Assembly: GCA_003486385.1 (NCBI GenBank)
Contig: DNFT01000103.1
Location: 1-8,461, forward strand
DNA length: 8,461 nucleotides
DNA from: Eubacterium sp.
Lineage (GTDB): Bacteria; Bacillota; Clostridia; Lachnospirales; Lachnospiraceae
Reading direction: 5' to 3'
The first letter of the stretch is position 1. Every line of letters begins with the position of its first letter. The notes below the pieces were generated by a model that did not search any database, had not been told where the DNA came from, and worked only from the letters and a program-made list of their open reading frames with translations. The position numbers and the translations under genes are program-made. This document shows, one piece after another, positions 1 through 6,530 of this stretch.

Positions 1-11
1 CAACCAGCCTT

Positions 12-119
12 TCATATAAAAAAATATTTTTTGTTTTCTTCTACTTCCATCTTCTTGTCTTTCGGGCAACAAGCATCCTTCTCTTTCAGCTCGGTCAATT
101 CCAGTTTGTTTATTCCCAT
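12..119 (-). CDS. possible 35-residue small ORF downstream of a GNAT gene
   Basis: A 35-codon frame begins with ATG one base after the TGA of the GNAT gene at 121-615 and ends in TGA at 12-14. The predicted peptide starts MGINKLELTELKEKD, has a CysCys pair near residue 20, and is rich in Lys and Glu with an aromatic C-terminus (YFFI). It has no transmembrane segment or recognised domain. There is no good ribosome binding site, so it would need translational coupling to the preceding stop codon. The A/T-rich 3' part may simply be low-complexity intergenic DNA. I do not recognise it and consider it more likely non-coding than coding. Confidence 0.18.
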   Translation of the reverse strand: MGINKLELTELKEKDACCPKDKKMEVEENKKYFFI

Positions 120-120
120 G

Positions 121-615
121 TCACAGCCCGCGCACATACATCTCCTCAACCGCGCCAAACGCAGGCTGCTTTCTTCCGCTCGCCGTGAAGCCATATTTTT
201 CATAAAATCTGATTGCACGCACATTACTGTCAAACACCCACAGCATGATCTTAGAATAGCCTGCTGCCTTCACATCACCGAGCACCCTGTCCATCATCAT
301 GCTGCCATAGCCCTTATGCCAATTATCCTTGAGCGAATGAATACAGATAAGTTCAGCGTATTCCGGCATATCCTTCTCCCTTGAGGCATCCCACCATGCT
401 ATACAATGAGGCTTGCCATCAAGTTCCAGAATATATCCGTTTCCCTTATTTTCATCAAGAAGCCTTTTGTACATTGCTGTTGCACGTTCTATTCCGGTGC
501 ATTCTGAAAGCAGGTCGGCAGAAACTATGTCCTTGAACGCCGCCTTCCAGCTCTCAGTCTGTATGTATGCAAGGTTATTTTCGTCGCCTTGTTGTACTTT
601 TCTTATATTTACCAT
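121..615 (-). CDS. GNAT family N-acetyltransferase (164 aa)
   Basis: This is an intact acetyl-CoA-dependent N-acetyltransferase of the Gcn5-related (GNAT) superfamily, presumably cytosolic. Full length for the fold: N-terminal beta1/alpha region (MVNIRKVQQGDENNLAYIQ), central strands around residues 60-93, motif A at about 88-108 with the acyl-CoA pyrophosphate loop WHKGYGSMM (99-107), and motif B NVRAIRFYEKYGF (131-143). The ATG at 615-613 is preceded by AGAGG at 630-626 with a 10-nt spacer, slightly long but usable. It lies 31 nt downstream of the membrane-GNAT fusion gene on the same strand, so the two may share a transcript. The substrate cannot be read from sequence; the closest general type is the RimI-like/phosphinothricin-type GNATs. 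Superfamily assignment is secure, specific function unknown. Confidence 0.9.
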   Translation of the reverse strand: MVNIRKVQQGDENNLAYIQTESWKAAFKDIVSADLLSECTGIERATAMYKRLLDENKGNGYILELDGKPHCIAWWDASREKDMPEYAELICIHSLKDNWHKGYGSMMMDRVLGDVKAAGYSKIMLWVFDSNVRAIRFYEKYGFTASGRKQPAFGAVEEMYVRGL

Positions 616-646
616 AAATTCACATCCTCTGTTTTCAATAACTTCA

Positions 647-1339
647 CTATATTTTTAATTCATATATCCTCTGTTTCGGCATTCCTTCATAGTAAAATAC
701 ATAGTCCTTCGGAGGCTGCACCTCCTCAATTAACCTCGCACCCAGCTTTTCAATAGTCTTGCTGGAAGCCACATTGTCAAAACCGCATGTCAAATACAGC
801 TTATCCATCCCATAATATCTTGCGACATCCGGCATTAGCGGGCAAGCCAGAAGCGCATAATGATTTCCCCTGTACTCCTCATCGACTTCATAGCCGATAT
901 TTCCATTATAATATGAGTGATAATTGTGACCGATTCTGAAGCTTATCTTTCCCACATTTACATTCCGGGATTTGGAAATAATGTTCCACCAGTAAAACGG
1001 CAGTTCTTTGTCATTTCCGGCATAAGTATCAATCAGTTCAAGCCTGACGCTGTCATTTCCCAGTGTAAAAAAATCTTTATTAAAAATGGTGTACCGACAA
1101 TACTCCCGGTTGTCATCCAACTTTTGGCGAATAATTATCTTCGCTATAACCGCAATACCCACAACAACCGCACAGAATATTCCATACATCTGAATACTGG
1201 TATACCAAGGCGCCGACTGCATTGCATACAGCCCCGGGTGTGCTTTGTAATCATAAATTATATACACGCTATGTCCCACAAGTGTACCGACAGATATCCC
1301 AATCAACACATTCAGAAAATTATTAATTCTTTTCCTCAT
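647..1339 (-). CDS. two-transmembrane domain fused to a GNAT acetyltransferase domain (230 aa)
   Basis: The N-terminal part holds two hydrophobic segments, about residues 8-30 (FLNVLIGISVGTLVGHSVY) and 50-70 (MYGIFCAVVVGIAVIAKIII), separated by a short loop containing AMQSAPWYTS. A basic MRKR start suggests the N-terminus is cytoplasmic, which would put the C-terminal domain in the cytoplasm as well. Residues ~85-230 are a GNAT domain of the RimJ-like type: the acetyl-CoA loop is EEYRGNHYALLAC (154-166) and the later NVASSKTIEKLGARLIEEV (189-207) matches the usual alpha4/beta7 region. ATG at 1339-1337 has TGAGGT at 1352-1347, spacing 7. That ribosome site lies inside the 3' end of the nucleotidyltransferase remnant, whose stop is 3 nt upstream. 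GNATs are normally soluble, so the membrane anchor is unusual; the fusion could be ancestral or result from a deletion joining two genes. Substrate unknown. Confidence 0.8.
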   Translation of the reverse strand: MRKRINNFLNVLIGISVGTLVGHSVYIIYDYKAHPGLYAMQSAPWYTSIQMYGIFCAVVVGIAVIAKIIIRQKLDDNREYCRYTIFNKDFFTLGNDSVRLELIDTYAGNDKELPFYWWNIISKSRNVNVGKISFRIGHNYHSYYNGNIGYEVDEEYRGNHYALLACPLMPDVARYYGMDKLYLTCGFDNVASSKTIEKLGARLIEEVQPPKDYVFYYEGMPKQRIYELKI

Positions 1340-1342
1340 AAT

Positions 1343-1468
1343 TTATACCTCATGCATACTGCAAGAAACGCTTGTCCCCTTTGCCCTTGAACCATATAAA
1401 ATCACTTCATTTGCACCAAAGCTTTTACACAGCTTTACAACCTCTGCTATTACCTCGTCTGCTTTCAT
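1343..1468 (-). pseudogene. truncated MNT/Pol-beta-type nucleotidyltransferase, N-terminal 41 codons
   Basis: An ATG at 1468-1466 opens 41 codons reading MKADEVIAEVVKLCKSFG then ANEVILYGSRAKGT, followed by SVSCSMHEV and TAA at 1345-1343. The helix plus VILYGSRAKG is the characteristic start of Pol-beta superfamily minimal nucleotidyltransferases, the MntA-like partner of HEPN proteins in some toxin-antitoxin pairs. The GSxxxG motif (about residues 27-32) is present, but the DxD metal-binding pair that should follow within ten or so residues is absent because the frame ends in unrelated sequence. Full-length homologs are about 95-120 aa. The remnant therefore cannot be catalytic. GGGGTGG about 8 nt upstream of ATG is a plausible old ribosome site. 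The break falls exactly where the next gene's leader starts, consistent with a deletion that fused this 5' end to the upstream region of the membrane-GNAT gene. No HEPN gene is visible. Confidence 0.65.
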
Positions 1469-1541
1469 CCGATTACCACCCCTATCCGCAAAACTTTTTT
1501 CTTTGAAATTCTAAAAACTGCCAGTCTCTCCGGATAAGCTT

Positions 1542-2024
1542 TTACAGCAATAACTGCTTCACCATCTGTATTTCCCTGTAGTACTCACCCATAAATGTAT
1601 ACTCTATTTCCTTAATTTCCCTAAACCCAATATCGCCATACATTTTTCGCGCAACAACATTTTCAAGTGACACACTTATATATATTTTATCGGCATCATA
1701 ATTTTTCCTGAAAAAATCTATAAATTCCAATACTGCTCTTTTTCCGCAGCCTTTTCCCTGATACTGTTTTCCTATCATAAAACGACTCAAAGACCACCCT
1801 GGAATATCTTCATCATAATCATACAGTATAAAACCAACCATTGTCCGGTTATGCTATATTGCAAGAGTATACAAGCCATCCTCAAAAGCCGCTTCAACCA
1901 ATGACTAAGCGTTATCGGCAACAAAATGTTTTTGGCTCTCATCAACCTTAAGTGCTATACATTCCATATAGTTTTCTTTGGTAATTTTTCTGAATTCCAG
2001 CTTATCTTCATCCATATTCAACAT
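1542..2024 (-). pseudogene. GNAT acetyltransferase (BltD/SpeG-like) interrupted by two in-frame TAG codons
   Basis: Reading from ATG at 2024-2022 gives 160 codons in a single frame with no length change, ending in TAA at 1544-1542. Two internal TAG codons lie at 1907-1905 (context NA*SLVEA) and 1856-1854 (context LAI*HNRTMVGF). The translation begins MLNMDEDKLEFRKITKENYMECIAL in pieces typical of the N-terminal GNAT strand and helix; the downstream part has SRFMIGKQYQGKGCGKRA as the acetyl-CoA loop (QYQGKGCG) and ENVVARKMYGDIGFRE as motif B. This resembles the BltD/SpeG spermidine-acetyltransferase-like group, but polyamine activity is not established by sequence. The 3' 99 codons after the second stop have their own ATG at 1841 but no ribosome site. 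An AGGAGG at about 2055-2049 is out of reach and frame for the start. Probably a recently inactivated gene. Confidence 0.75.
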
Positions 2025-2066
2025 TTTTAATGTCTCAGATATTTAGAAACATATCCTCCTCATTCC

Positions 2067-2258
2067 CTATATTGTTCCTTGTGCATTATGTCTGTCCATA
2101 TATATGCATGATATCAGGGGCAAAATGTCAGAAGTCCGATGCAAGCTTGCCTGTGTGAGGATTTTTGACCTTTTGACCTCAACATCATATGCATTATAAC
2201 TGTTATAGGCAGAGAAAATCTGCCAAAATTGCGCCATCTGTGAATTTTCTCTGCCCAT
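2067..2258 (-). other. repeat-like stretch carrying a 63-codon frame, probably not a gene
   Basis: A 63-codon minus-strand frame starts MGRENSQMAQFWQIF and ends TAG at about 2069-2067. No domain is recognisable, there is no ribosome binding site at normal spacing (AAGGATGAG is about 12-13 nt away), and its first 50 bases lie inside an 11-bp inverted repeat. It also contains a tandem TTTTGACC motif (about 2163-2179). The stretch sits between the tandem array and the broken GNAT gene. From memory, similar short frames beginning with this peptide recur in Lachnospiraceae genomes, which would fit a dispersed intergenic repeat rather than a protein gene; I cannot check this here. Between 2025 and 2066 only an AGGAGG-type ribosome site is seen. 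Confidence 0.35.
2208..2255. repeat. 11-bp perfect inverted repeat, same core as the tandem array
   Basis: GGCAGAGAAAA at 2208-2218 is the exact reverse complement of TTTTCTCTGCC at 2245-2255, with 26 bases between. The right arm, extended by CA, is the same TTTTCTCTGCCCA that occurs once in each unit of the tandem array starting at 2281. The arrangement suggests the array grew from, or shares ancestry with, the end of this element. An additional short inverted repeat (ATTATAAC/TGTTATAG region, about 2193-2207) flanks the left arm. Confidence 0.7.
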
Positions 2259-2280
2259 TTTATTTAATATCTCATCCTTA

Positions 2281-2667
2281 GACTGAAATATCTGCTGTTT
2301 TTTCTATTTCGGGCTGTTTTCTCTGCCCACAGCATATTATAACCACTTCTTTAGACTGAAGCATCTGCTGTTTTTTTCTATTTCGGGCTGTTTTCTCTGC
2401 CCACAGCATATTATAAAAGCCTGTTCAGACTGAAACATACGCTGTTTTTATTTGCTTCCGGGCTGTTTTCTCTGCCCACAGCATATTATAATCGCCTGTT
2501 CAGACTGAAGCATACGCTGTTTTTATTTGCTTCCAGGCTGTTTTCTCTGCCCACAGCATATTATAACCGCTTCTTTAGACTGAAGCATCTGCTGTTTTTA
2601 TTTGCTTCCAGGCTGTTTTCTCTGCCCACAGCATATTATAACCGCTTCTTTAGACTGAAATTTCTGC
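2281..2667. repeat. tandem array: five 73-75 bp units plus a partial sixth
   Basis: Units begin with GACTGAA at 2281, 2354, 2428, 2503 and 2578 (lengths 73, 74, 75, 75, 75), and a sixth starts at 2653 and fades after about 15 bases. A 30-base block is identical in all five units (2312-2341 in unit 1), including GGCTG, TTTTCTCTGCCCA and CAGCATATTATA. Between blocks two variants occur at the unit body (TTTTCTATTTCG in units 1-2 against TTTTATTTGCTTCC in units 3-5) and two at the unit junction (CTTCTTTAGACTGAA against CTGTTCAGACTGAA), combined in a mosaic way. Each unit can form short hairpins such as GCTGT/ACAGC. On the minus strand each unit contains TATAAT without a good -35. It lies directly downstream of gatB, 22 bases past the stop. 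No reading frame crosses it. Function unknown. Confidence 0.95.
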
Positions 2668-2688
2668 CGGTGTGATATAGAGCCACCC

Positions 2689-4119
2689 CTACAGCAGCTC
2701 CTTAAGTATCTTGTTGATGCTTGCCGGATTTGCCTTGCCCTTCATCGCCTTCATGGTCTGTCCCACAAGGAAGCCGAGAGCCTTCTCCTTGCCGCTGTGA
2801 TAGTCGGCAACGGACTGAGGATTGGCTGCTATAATCTCTTCGATGGTGCTCTTTAACGCACCGTCATCGTTCACAATCTTAAGTCCCTTCTCCTCGACAT
2901 ACTTCTCAGGGTCAATGTCCTCCTTAAATATCTTCTCGAACACTTCCTTTGCAACACTTGAATTTATTGAGCCTGCCTCGACAAGCTCGATGAGCTTTGC
3001 AAGGTTCTCAGGTGAGAAGCTTATGTCCTCCGGCTCCATGGAATTATCCTTTAAGAGACGCATTGTCTCAACCATGAGCCAGTTGGAAACCTTCTTAGGC
3101 TTGTTGCAGATTGCGGTTGTCGCCTCGAAGATGTCCGCCATCCTCTTTGAGTTGGTTATAATGTCCGCATCGTACTCAGGTATATCGAATTCAGCCTTAT
3201 ATCTTGCCCTCTTCTCATCCCTGAACTCAGGCTGGCGTGCCTTTACGGCATTAAGCCACTCATCGTCGATGACAACAGGTACAAGGTCAGGCTCAGGAAA
3301 ATATCTGTAGTCCTGTGCATCCTCCTTAGAACGCATCGCATAGGAGTACTCCTTGTTGTCATCCCAGCGTCTTGTCTCCTGAACAACCTTTCCGCCGTCC
3401 TCGATAATCTCTATCTGTCTCTTCTTCTCCGCCTCGATTGCCCTTGCTATGGCTTTGAAGGAGTTAAGATTCTTAGTCTCGGTTCTTGTACCGAATTCTG
3501 AAGCTCCGACCTCGCGTACTGAGAGGTTGACATCGGCACGCATTGAGCCCTCCTGAAGCTTGCAGTCTGAAGCTCCAAGATATTGGATTATAAGTCTCAG
3601 CTTATCAAGATATGCGATAACCTCTTCAGCCGAGCGCATATCCGGCTCGGATACTATCTCTATAAGAGGCACGCCCGAACGGTTGAAGTCGACGAGCGAG
3701 CAGTCCTCCCACTCATCATGGACAAGCTTTCCTGCATCCTCCTCCATGTGAATCTCATGGATTCTAACAGTCTTTTTTCCTCCATCGGCAGTCTCTATCT
3801 CAATGCCGCCATCATGGCAGATTGGATGATAGAGCTGTGAAATCTGGTAGTTCTGTGGGTTATCAGGGTAAAAATAATTCTTTCGGTCAAATATATTCTT
3901 CCGGTTAATCTCGCAGTTGGTCGCAAGTCCCACTGCCATGGCATACTCTACCACCTGCTTGTTTAAAACCGGAAGTGAGCCCGGCATACCTGAACATACC
4001 GGACATACATGTGTATTAGGTGCCCCACCGAATGCAGTGGAACAGCCACAGAAAATCTTAGTCTTTGTTGCAAGTTCTACATGAACCTCAAGTCCTATGA
4101 CGGTTTCATATTCTTTCAT
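2689..4119 (-). CDS. gatB: aspartyl/glutamyl-tRNA amidotransferase subunit B (476 aa)
   Basis: GatB is the tRNA-binding and kinase-like subunit of the GatCAB amidotransferase: it phosphorylates the side-chain carboxylate of Glu-tRNA(Gln) (or Asp-tRNA(Asn)) with ATP, then ammonia delivered from GatA completes amidation. The N-terminus ETVIGLEVHVELATKTKIFC carries the conserved E11 and H13. Cysteines C24, C26, C39 and C42 (FCGCS, CPVCSG) form the zinc knuckle kept in many but not all GatBs. The family signature VDFNRSGVPLIEIVS is at 143-157. The C-terminal third is the helical tail/YqeY-like region ending in INKILKELL. Length is standard. I choose ATG at 4119 because GGAGG at 4131-4127 lies 7 nt upstream; a TTG two codons earlier is only 1 nt from it. 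It follows gatA by 197 bp, an unusually wide gap. Confidence 0.98.
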   Translation of the reverse strand: MKEYETVIGLEVHVELATKTKIFCGCSTAFGGAPNTHVCPVCSGMPGSLPVLNKQVVEYAMAVGLATNCEINRKNIFDRKNYFYPDNPQNYQISQLYHPICHDGGIEIETADGGKKTVRIHEIHMEEDAGKLVHDEWEDCSLVDFNRSGVPLIEIVSEPDMRSAEEVIAYLDKLRLIIQYLGASDCKLQEGSMRADVNLSVREVGASEFGTRTETKNLNSFKAIARAIEAEKKRQIEIIEDGGKVVQETRRWDDNKEYSYAMRSKEDAQDYRYFPEPDLVPVVIDDEWLNAVKARQPEFRDEKRARYKAEFDIPEYDADIITNSKRMADIFEATTAICNKPKKVSNWLMVETMRLLKDNSMEPEDISFSPENLAKLIELVEAGSINSSVAKEVFEKIFKEDIDPEKYVEEKGLKIVNDDGALKSTIEEIIAANPQSVADYHSGKEKALGFLVGQTMKAMKGKANPASINKILKELL

Positions 4120-4223
4120 TGACAAACCTCCATGTCACTGCTTTTTAAGTTACACAGTTAATTATGAAAAACACGTTTTATATTTTTTCGACAATTCATT
4201 TAACTATTCTATAAGCCATATCG

Positions 4224-4253
4224 ATTATACACTAATCCGTAATCTATCTGTAA
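4224..4253 (-). promoter_or_regulatory. weak candidate promoter between gatA and gatB
   Basis: A perfect TATAAT (4229-4224, minus strand) stands 18 bp downstream of TTACAG (4253-4248), a poor -35 hexamer. It is about 105 bp before the gatB start. The 197-bp gap also has a GGATG/CATCC hairpin just after the gatA stop (about 4289-4304) without a U-tract. The region is A/T-rich, so a chance TATAAT is quite possible. Confidence 0.25.
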
Positions 4254-4316
4254 TAATCCTAGGAATATCTTATCATTATTCAATGTCCCGGATGTAACTT
4301 CATCCTTTACAAGCTT

Positions 4317-5756
4317 CTACTTATTTTTCTCATAAGTATATGCCGCACGGATAAGCGTCTTCTCTGAAAAACAGTCTCCGATAAGCTGTACACCAACCGG
4401 CAATCCGTTCTTGTCATTTCCGCATGGCACGCAGATTCCAGGAAGCCCTGCAAGGTTCACAGATATAGTGTAAATATCGCCAAGGTACATCTTGATAGGA
4501 TCAGACAATGACTCTCCAAGCTTAGGTGCCGTGGTAGGTGCCGCCGGTCCTAGGATAATATCATATTTTTCAAACGCCTTGTCGAACTCCTTCTTGATAA
4601 GAGCCTTAGTCTTTAGTGCCTTTATATAGTAAGCATCATAATAACCTGAACTGAGCACGAAGGAACCTAGCATTATACGTCTCTTTACCTCCGCACCAAA
4701 GCCCTCGGAACGCGACTTCTTGTACATATTGTGAAGTCCGTCATAGTCCTCTGTTCTGTAGCCGTACTTCACACCGTCAAAACGTGCAAGGTTCGAGCTC
4801 GCCTCCGCAGACGCAATGATATAGTAGGCAGGGATGGCGTAATCCACAAGTCCGAGGTCGAACTCCTCTACAATGGCGCCCTTGCTCTCGAGCACCTTTG
4901 CCGCAGCCAACACCTTCTCCTTGACCTCCTCGTCGATTCCCTCACCAAAATAGGTTCTCGGAATACCAATCTTAAGTCCGCGTACATCCTCGATGAGTGC
5001 CTCGGTAAACTTATAATCCTCAGGCTCTCTTTTTACAGATGTCGAGTCCTTCGCGTCGTATGAAGCGATAGCTTCAAGTACCGTTGCACAGTCCGTAACA
5101 TCCTTTGTTATAGGTCCAATCTGGTCAAGCGATGAGCCGTATGCGATAAGCCCGTATCTCGAAACTGTTCCATAGGTAGGCTTCATTCCGACAACTCCGC
5201 AGTATGAGCTTGGCTGTCTGATGGAACCGCCCGTATCGGAACCAAGTGCATAATAGCACTCATCCGCTGCAACAGCCGCAGCCGAGCCTCCTGACGAACC
5301 ACCCGGAACATGCTCAGGATTCCTAGGATTCTTCGTAGGCCCGAAAAATGAAGTCTCGGTTGTACTTCCCATGGCGAACTCGTCCATGTTCGTCTTACCA
5401 ATTATAATAGCTCCCGCCTTCTCAAGATTTAAAACCGCCTCCGATGAGAATGTAGGCTTGAAATTATATAAAATCTTGGATGAGCATGTTGTGAGCACGC
5501 CCTCCGTACACATATTGTCCTTGATTGCAACAGGTACACCGGCAAGCGGTCCTGTAAGTGTTCCATCGTCTATCTTCTTCTGAATCTCCTCTGCCTTCTT
5601 TAAAGCCTGCTCCTCACAGAGTGTCACATAGCAGTTATACTCACCCTCAACGGATTTAATTCTGTCAAATACAGCCTCAACAGCTTCGCGGACAGATATT
5701 TCCTTGGTCTTAATCTTTCTGCCAAGCTCTACCGCTGTCATTTTTGCAATATCCAT
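4317..5756 (-). CDS. gatA: aspartyl/glutamyl-tRNA amidotransferase subunit A (479 aa)
   Basis: GatA is the glutaminase subunit of GatCAB, an amidase-signature enzyme that hydrolyses glutamine and channels ammonia to GatB. The Ser-cisSer-Lys triad is intact: K79 in PVAIKDN, S154 in the PGGSSGGSAAA stretch, and S178 in GSDTGGSIRQP. These positions equal the numbering I recall for the Staphylococcus aureus enzyme. The glycine/serine-rich signature covers about 150-181; the C-terminal region contains GLPGICVPCG and GLPVGVQLIG, typical of GatA. ATG at 5756 has AGGAG at 5767-5763 with 6-nt spacing. The gene ends TAG at 4319-4317 and is 479 residues, normal for the family. It lies between gatC (162 bp upstream) and gatB, and its product works with both. 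Confidence 0.98.
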   Translation of the reverse strand: MDIAKMTAVELGRKIKTKEISVREAVEAVFDRIKSVEGEYNCYVTLCEEQALKKAEEIQKKIDDGTLTGPLAGVPVAIKDNMCTEGVLTTCSSKILYNFKPTFSSEAVLNLEKAGAIIIGKTNMDEFAMGSTTETSFFGPTKNPRNPEHVPGGSSGGSAAAVAADECYYALGSDTGGSIRQPSSYCGVVGMKPTYGTVSRYGLIAYGSSLDQIGPITKDVTDCATVLEAIASYDAKDSTSVKREPEDYKFTEALIEDVRGLKIGIPRTYFGEGIDEEVKEKVLAAAKVLESKGAIVEEFDLGLVDYAIPAYYIIASAEASSNLARFDGVKYGYRTEDYDGLHNMYKKSRSEGFGAEVKRRIMLGSFVLSSGYYDAYYIKALKTKALIKKEFDKAFEKYDIILGPAAPTTAPKLGESLSDPIKMYLGDIYTISVNLAGLPGICVPCGNDKNGLPVGVQLIGDCFSEKTLIRAAYTYEKNK

Positions 5757-5817
5757 GTCTATCTCCTATCTGTAAATATTCAAGAACTAACAACTAAAAC
5801 AGCCACATTTTAAGACT

Positions 5818-5845
5818 ATTTTAAAGTCTGATTCTGCTCAGGCAA
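5818..5845 (-). promoter_or_regulatory. weak candidate promoter between gatC and gatA
   Basis: TTGCCT (5845-5840) and TAAAAT (5823-5818) are spaced 16 bp on the minus strand, 61 bp before the gatA start. A 5-bp hairpin AGACT/AGTCT overlaps the -10. The 162-bp gap otherwise shows nothing clear: no terminator and no coding potential. Either the gap is a leader in a single gat transcript or it holds a secondary promoter; sequence alone does not decide. Confidence 0.22.
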
Positions 5846-5918
5846 AAATTTTACTAAATGTAACTGTAAAACATTGATTGTGAAAATGTCTCTGAACAAT
5901 TACTATTATATTTTCATT

Positions 5919-6212
5919 CTACTCCACCGTCTTAGGCACCATGTAGAAGCCGTCCTTCTCCTCCGGGGCATTGGCAAGCATATTCTCGCTGTCATCACCA
6001 TTAGTCACGACATCCTCGCGGAACACATTTTTTACCGGAAACACATTCGACATCGGCTGCACTCCGTCCGTATCCAGCTCATTGAGCATATCAATATAAT
6101 TTAACATATTTCCCATATCCTTCTTGGCAGCTTCCTTCTCCTCATCGGAGAGTTCCAGCTTTGCAAGGATACCCACATACTCTATGGTCTCGTCTGTAAT
6201 TACATTTGCCAT
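5919..6212 (-). CDS. gatC: aspartyl/glutamyl-tRNA amidotransferase subunit C (97 aa)
   Basis: GatC is the small subunit that wraps around the GatA-GatB interface and stabilises the complex. The 97-residue length is typical. The N-terminal helical part reads ITDETIEYVGILAKLELSDE, with the usual E-x-x-x-x-G-x-L-A-[KR]-L-E-L pattern; the family's acidic central loop and VFREDVV motif (about 63-69, normally N-x-[FL]-R-E-D) follow, and the protein ends in a DGFYMVPKTVE tail, the conserved 'F.VP' element. ATG at 6212 has AGGAGA at 6226-6221, spacing 8. A good promoter lies about 50 bp upstream, making this the first gene of gatCAB. Confidence 0.97.
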   Translation of the reverse strand: MANVITDETIEYVGILAKLELSDEEKEAAKKDMGNMLNYIDMLNELDTDGVQPMSNVFPVKNVFREDVVTNGDDSENMLANAPEEKDGFYMVPKTVE

Positions 6213-6261
6213 CTGCGTATTCTCCTTTTGCTTTTATACTGCAATTAATTAAATCTTTTTA

Positions 6262-6290
6262 ATCGTAGCACATTTTGTTTTTTATGACAA
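6262..6290 (-). promoter_or_regulatory. sigma-A-type promoter of gatCAB
   Basis: On the minus strand TTGTCA (6290-6285) and TACGAT (6267-6262) are separated by exactly 17 bp, four to five matches per hexamer. The predicted start falls near 6255, leaving a leader of about 40 nt that carries the AGGAGA site of gatC. A terminator for incoming transcription lies just upstream, which supports this as the operon's start. Confidence 0.7.
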
Positions 6291-6317
6291 GTTTAAACAT
6301 CTTTAAAAAGGCAATTA

Positions 6318-6358
6318 TTAATACAAAAGGGCACGAACCACAAATGGCTCATACCCTT
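6318..6358 (-). terminator. intrinsic terminator upstream of gatC, minus strand
   Basis: The minus-strand RNA pairs AAGGGTATGAGCCA (6358-6345) with TGGTTCGTGCCCTT (6340-6327) as a continuous 14-bp stem including three G-U pairs, closed by a UUUG loop, and is followed by UUGUAUUAAU. The T-tract is short and interrupted but the orientation is right to insulate gatCAB from upstream transcription. The plus strand has no T-tract after the stem. No intact gene directly precedes it, so it may be left over from a lost gene. Confidence 0.55.
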
Positions 6359-6433
6359 GGCTGTGAACCCTTATAGTCCACACATTTATCTATCAATACT
6401 CTCTTTAACAATTCATTCTCTTCCCTTATATTT

Positions 6434-6458
6434 TATCAGCATATTACAAATGCTGATA
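6434..6458. repeat. 9-bp perfect inverted repeat
   Basis: TATCAGCAT (6434-6442) and ATGCTGATA (6450-6458) flank a 7-base loop. There is no T-tract of terminator type on either side (TTTCC on the plus strand). It stands inside the gene-free stretch 6213-6709. Confidence 0.5.
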
Positions 6459-6530
6459 TTTCCTACATTCCGGGCATGTCTGCTTTGCCAAATATCACTA
6501 TTTTCACATCGTTTTGAACGCAGAATAAGC

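Noticed and set aside
917..1390. 157-codon plus-strand frame
   Set aside because: It is antisense to the membrane-GNAT gene, has no ribosome site and no recognisable domain.
1542..2024. TAG reassigned to a sense codon
   Set aside because: gatA, gatB and gatC all end in TAG in this same window at their normal family C-termini, so TAG is an ordinary stop codon here.
2281..2667. CRISPR array (30-base invariant block with ~45-base intervals)
   Set aside because: The intervals are homologous to each other apart from a few variants, so they are not independent spacers, and there are no cas genes. It is a tandem repeat.
2822..3310. 162-codon plus-strand frame with many Ser and Phe
   Set aside because: It is a mirror of gatB codon structure on the opposite strand; gatB is certain.
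4123..4125. TTG start for gatB two codons upstream of ATG
   Set aside because: It lies only 1 nt from the GGAGG, too close for initiation; the ATG at 4119 has 7-nt spacing and agrees with the family N-terminus.
4289..4304. Terminator after gatA (GGATG/CATCC hairpin)
   Set aside because: Only a 5-bp stem with no following T-tract; gatB is expected to be co-transcribed.
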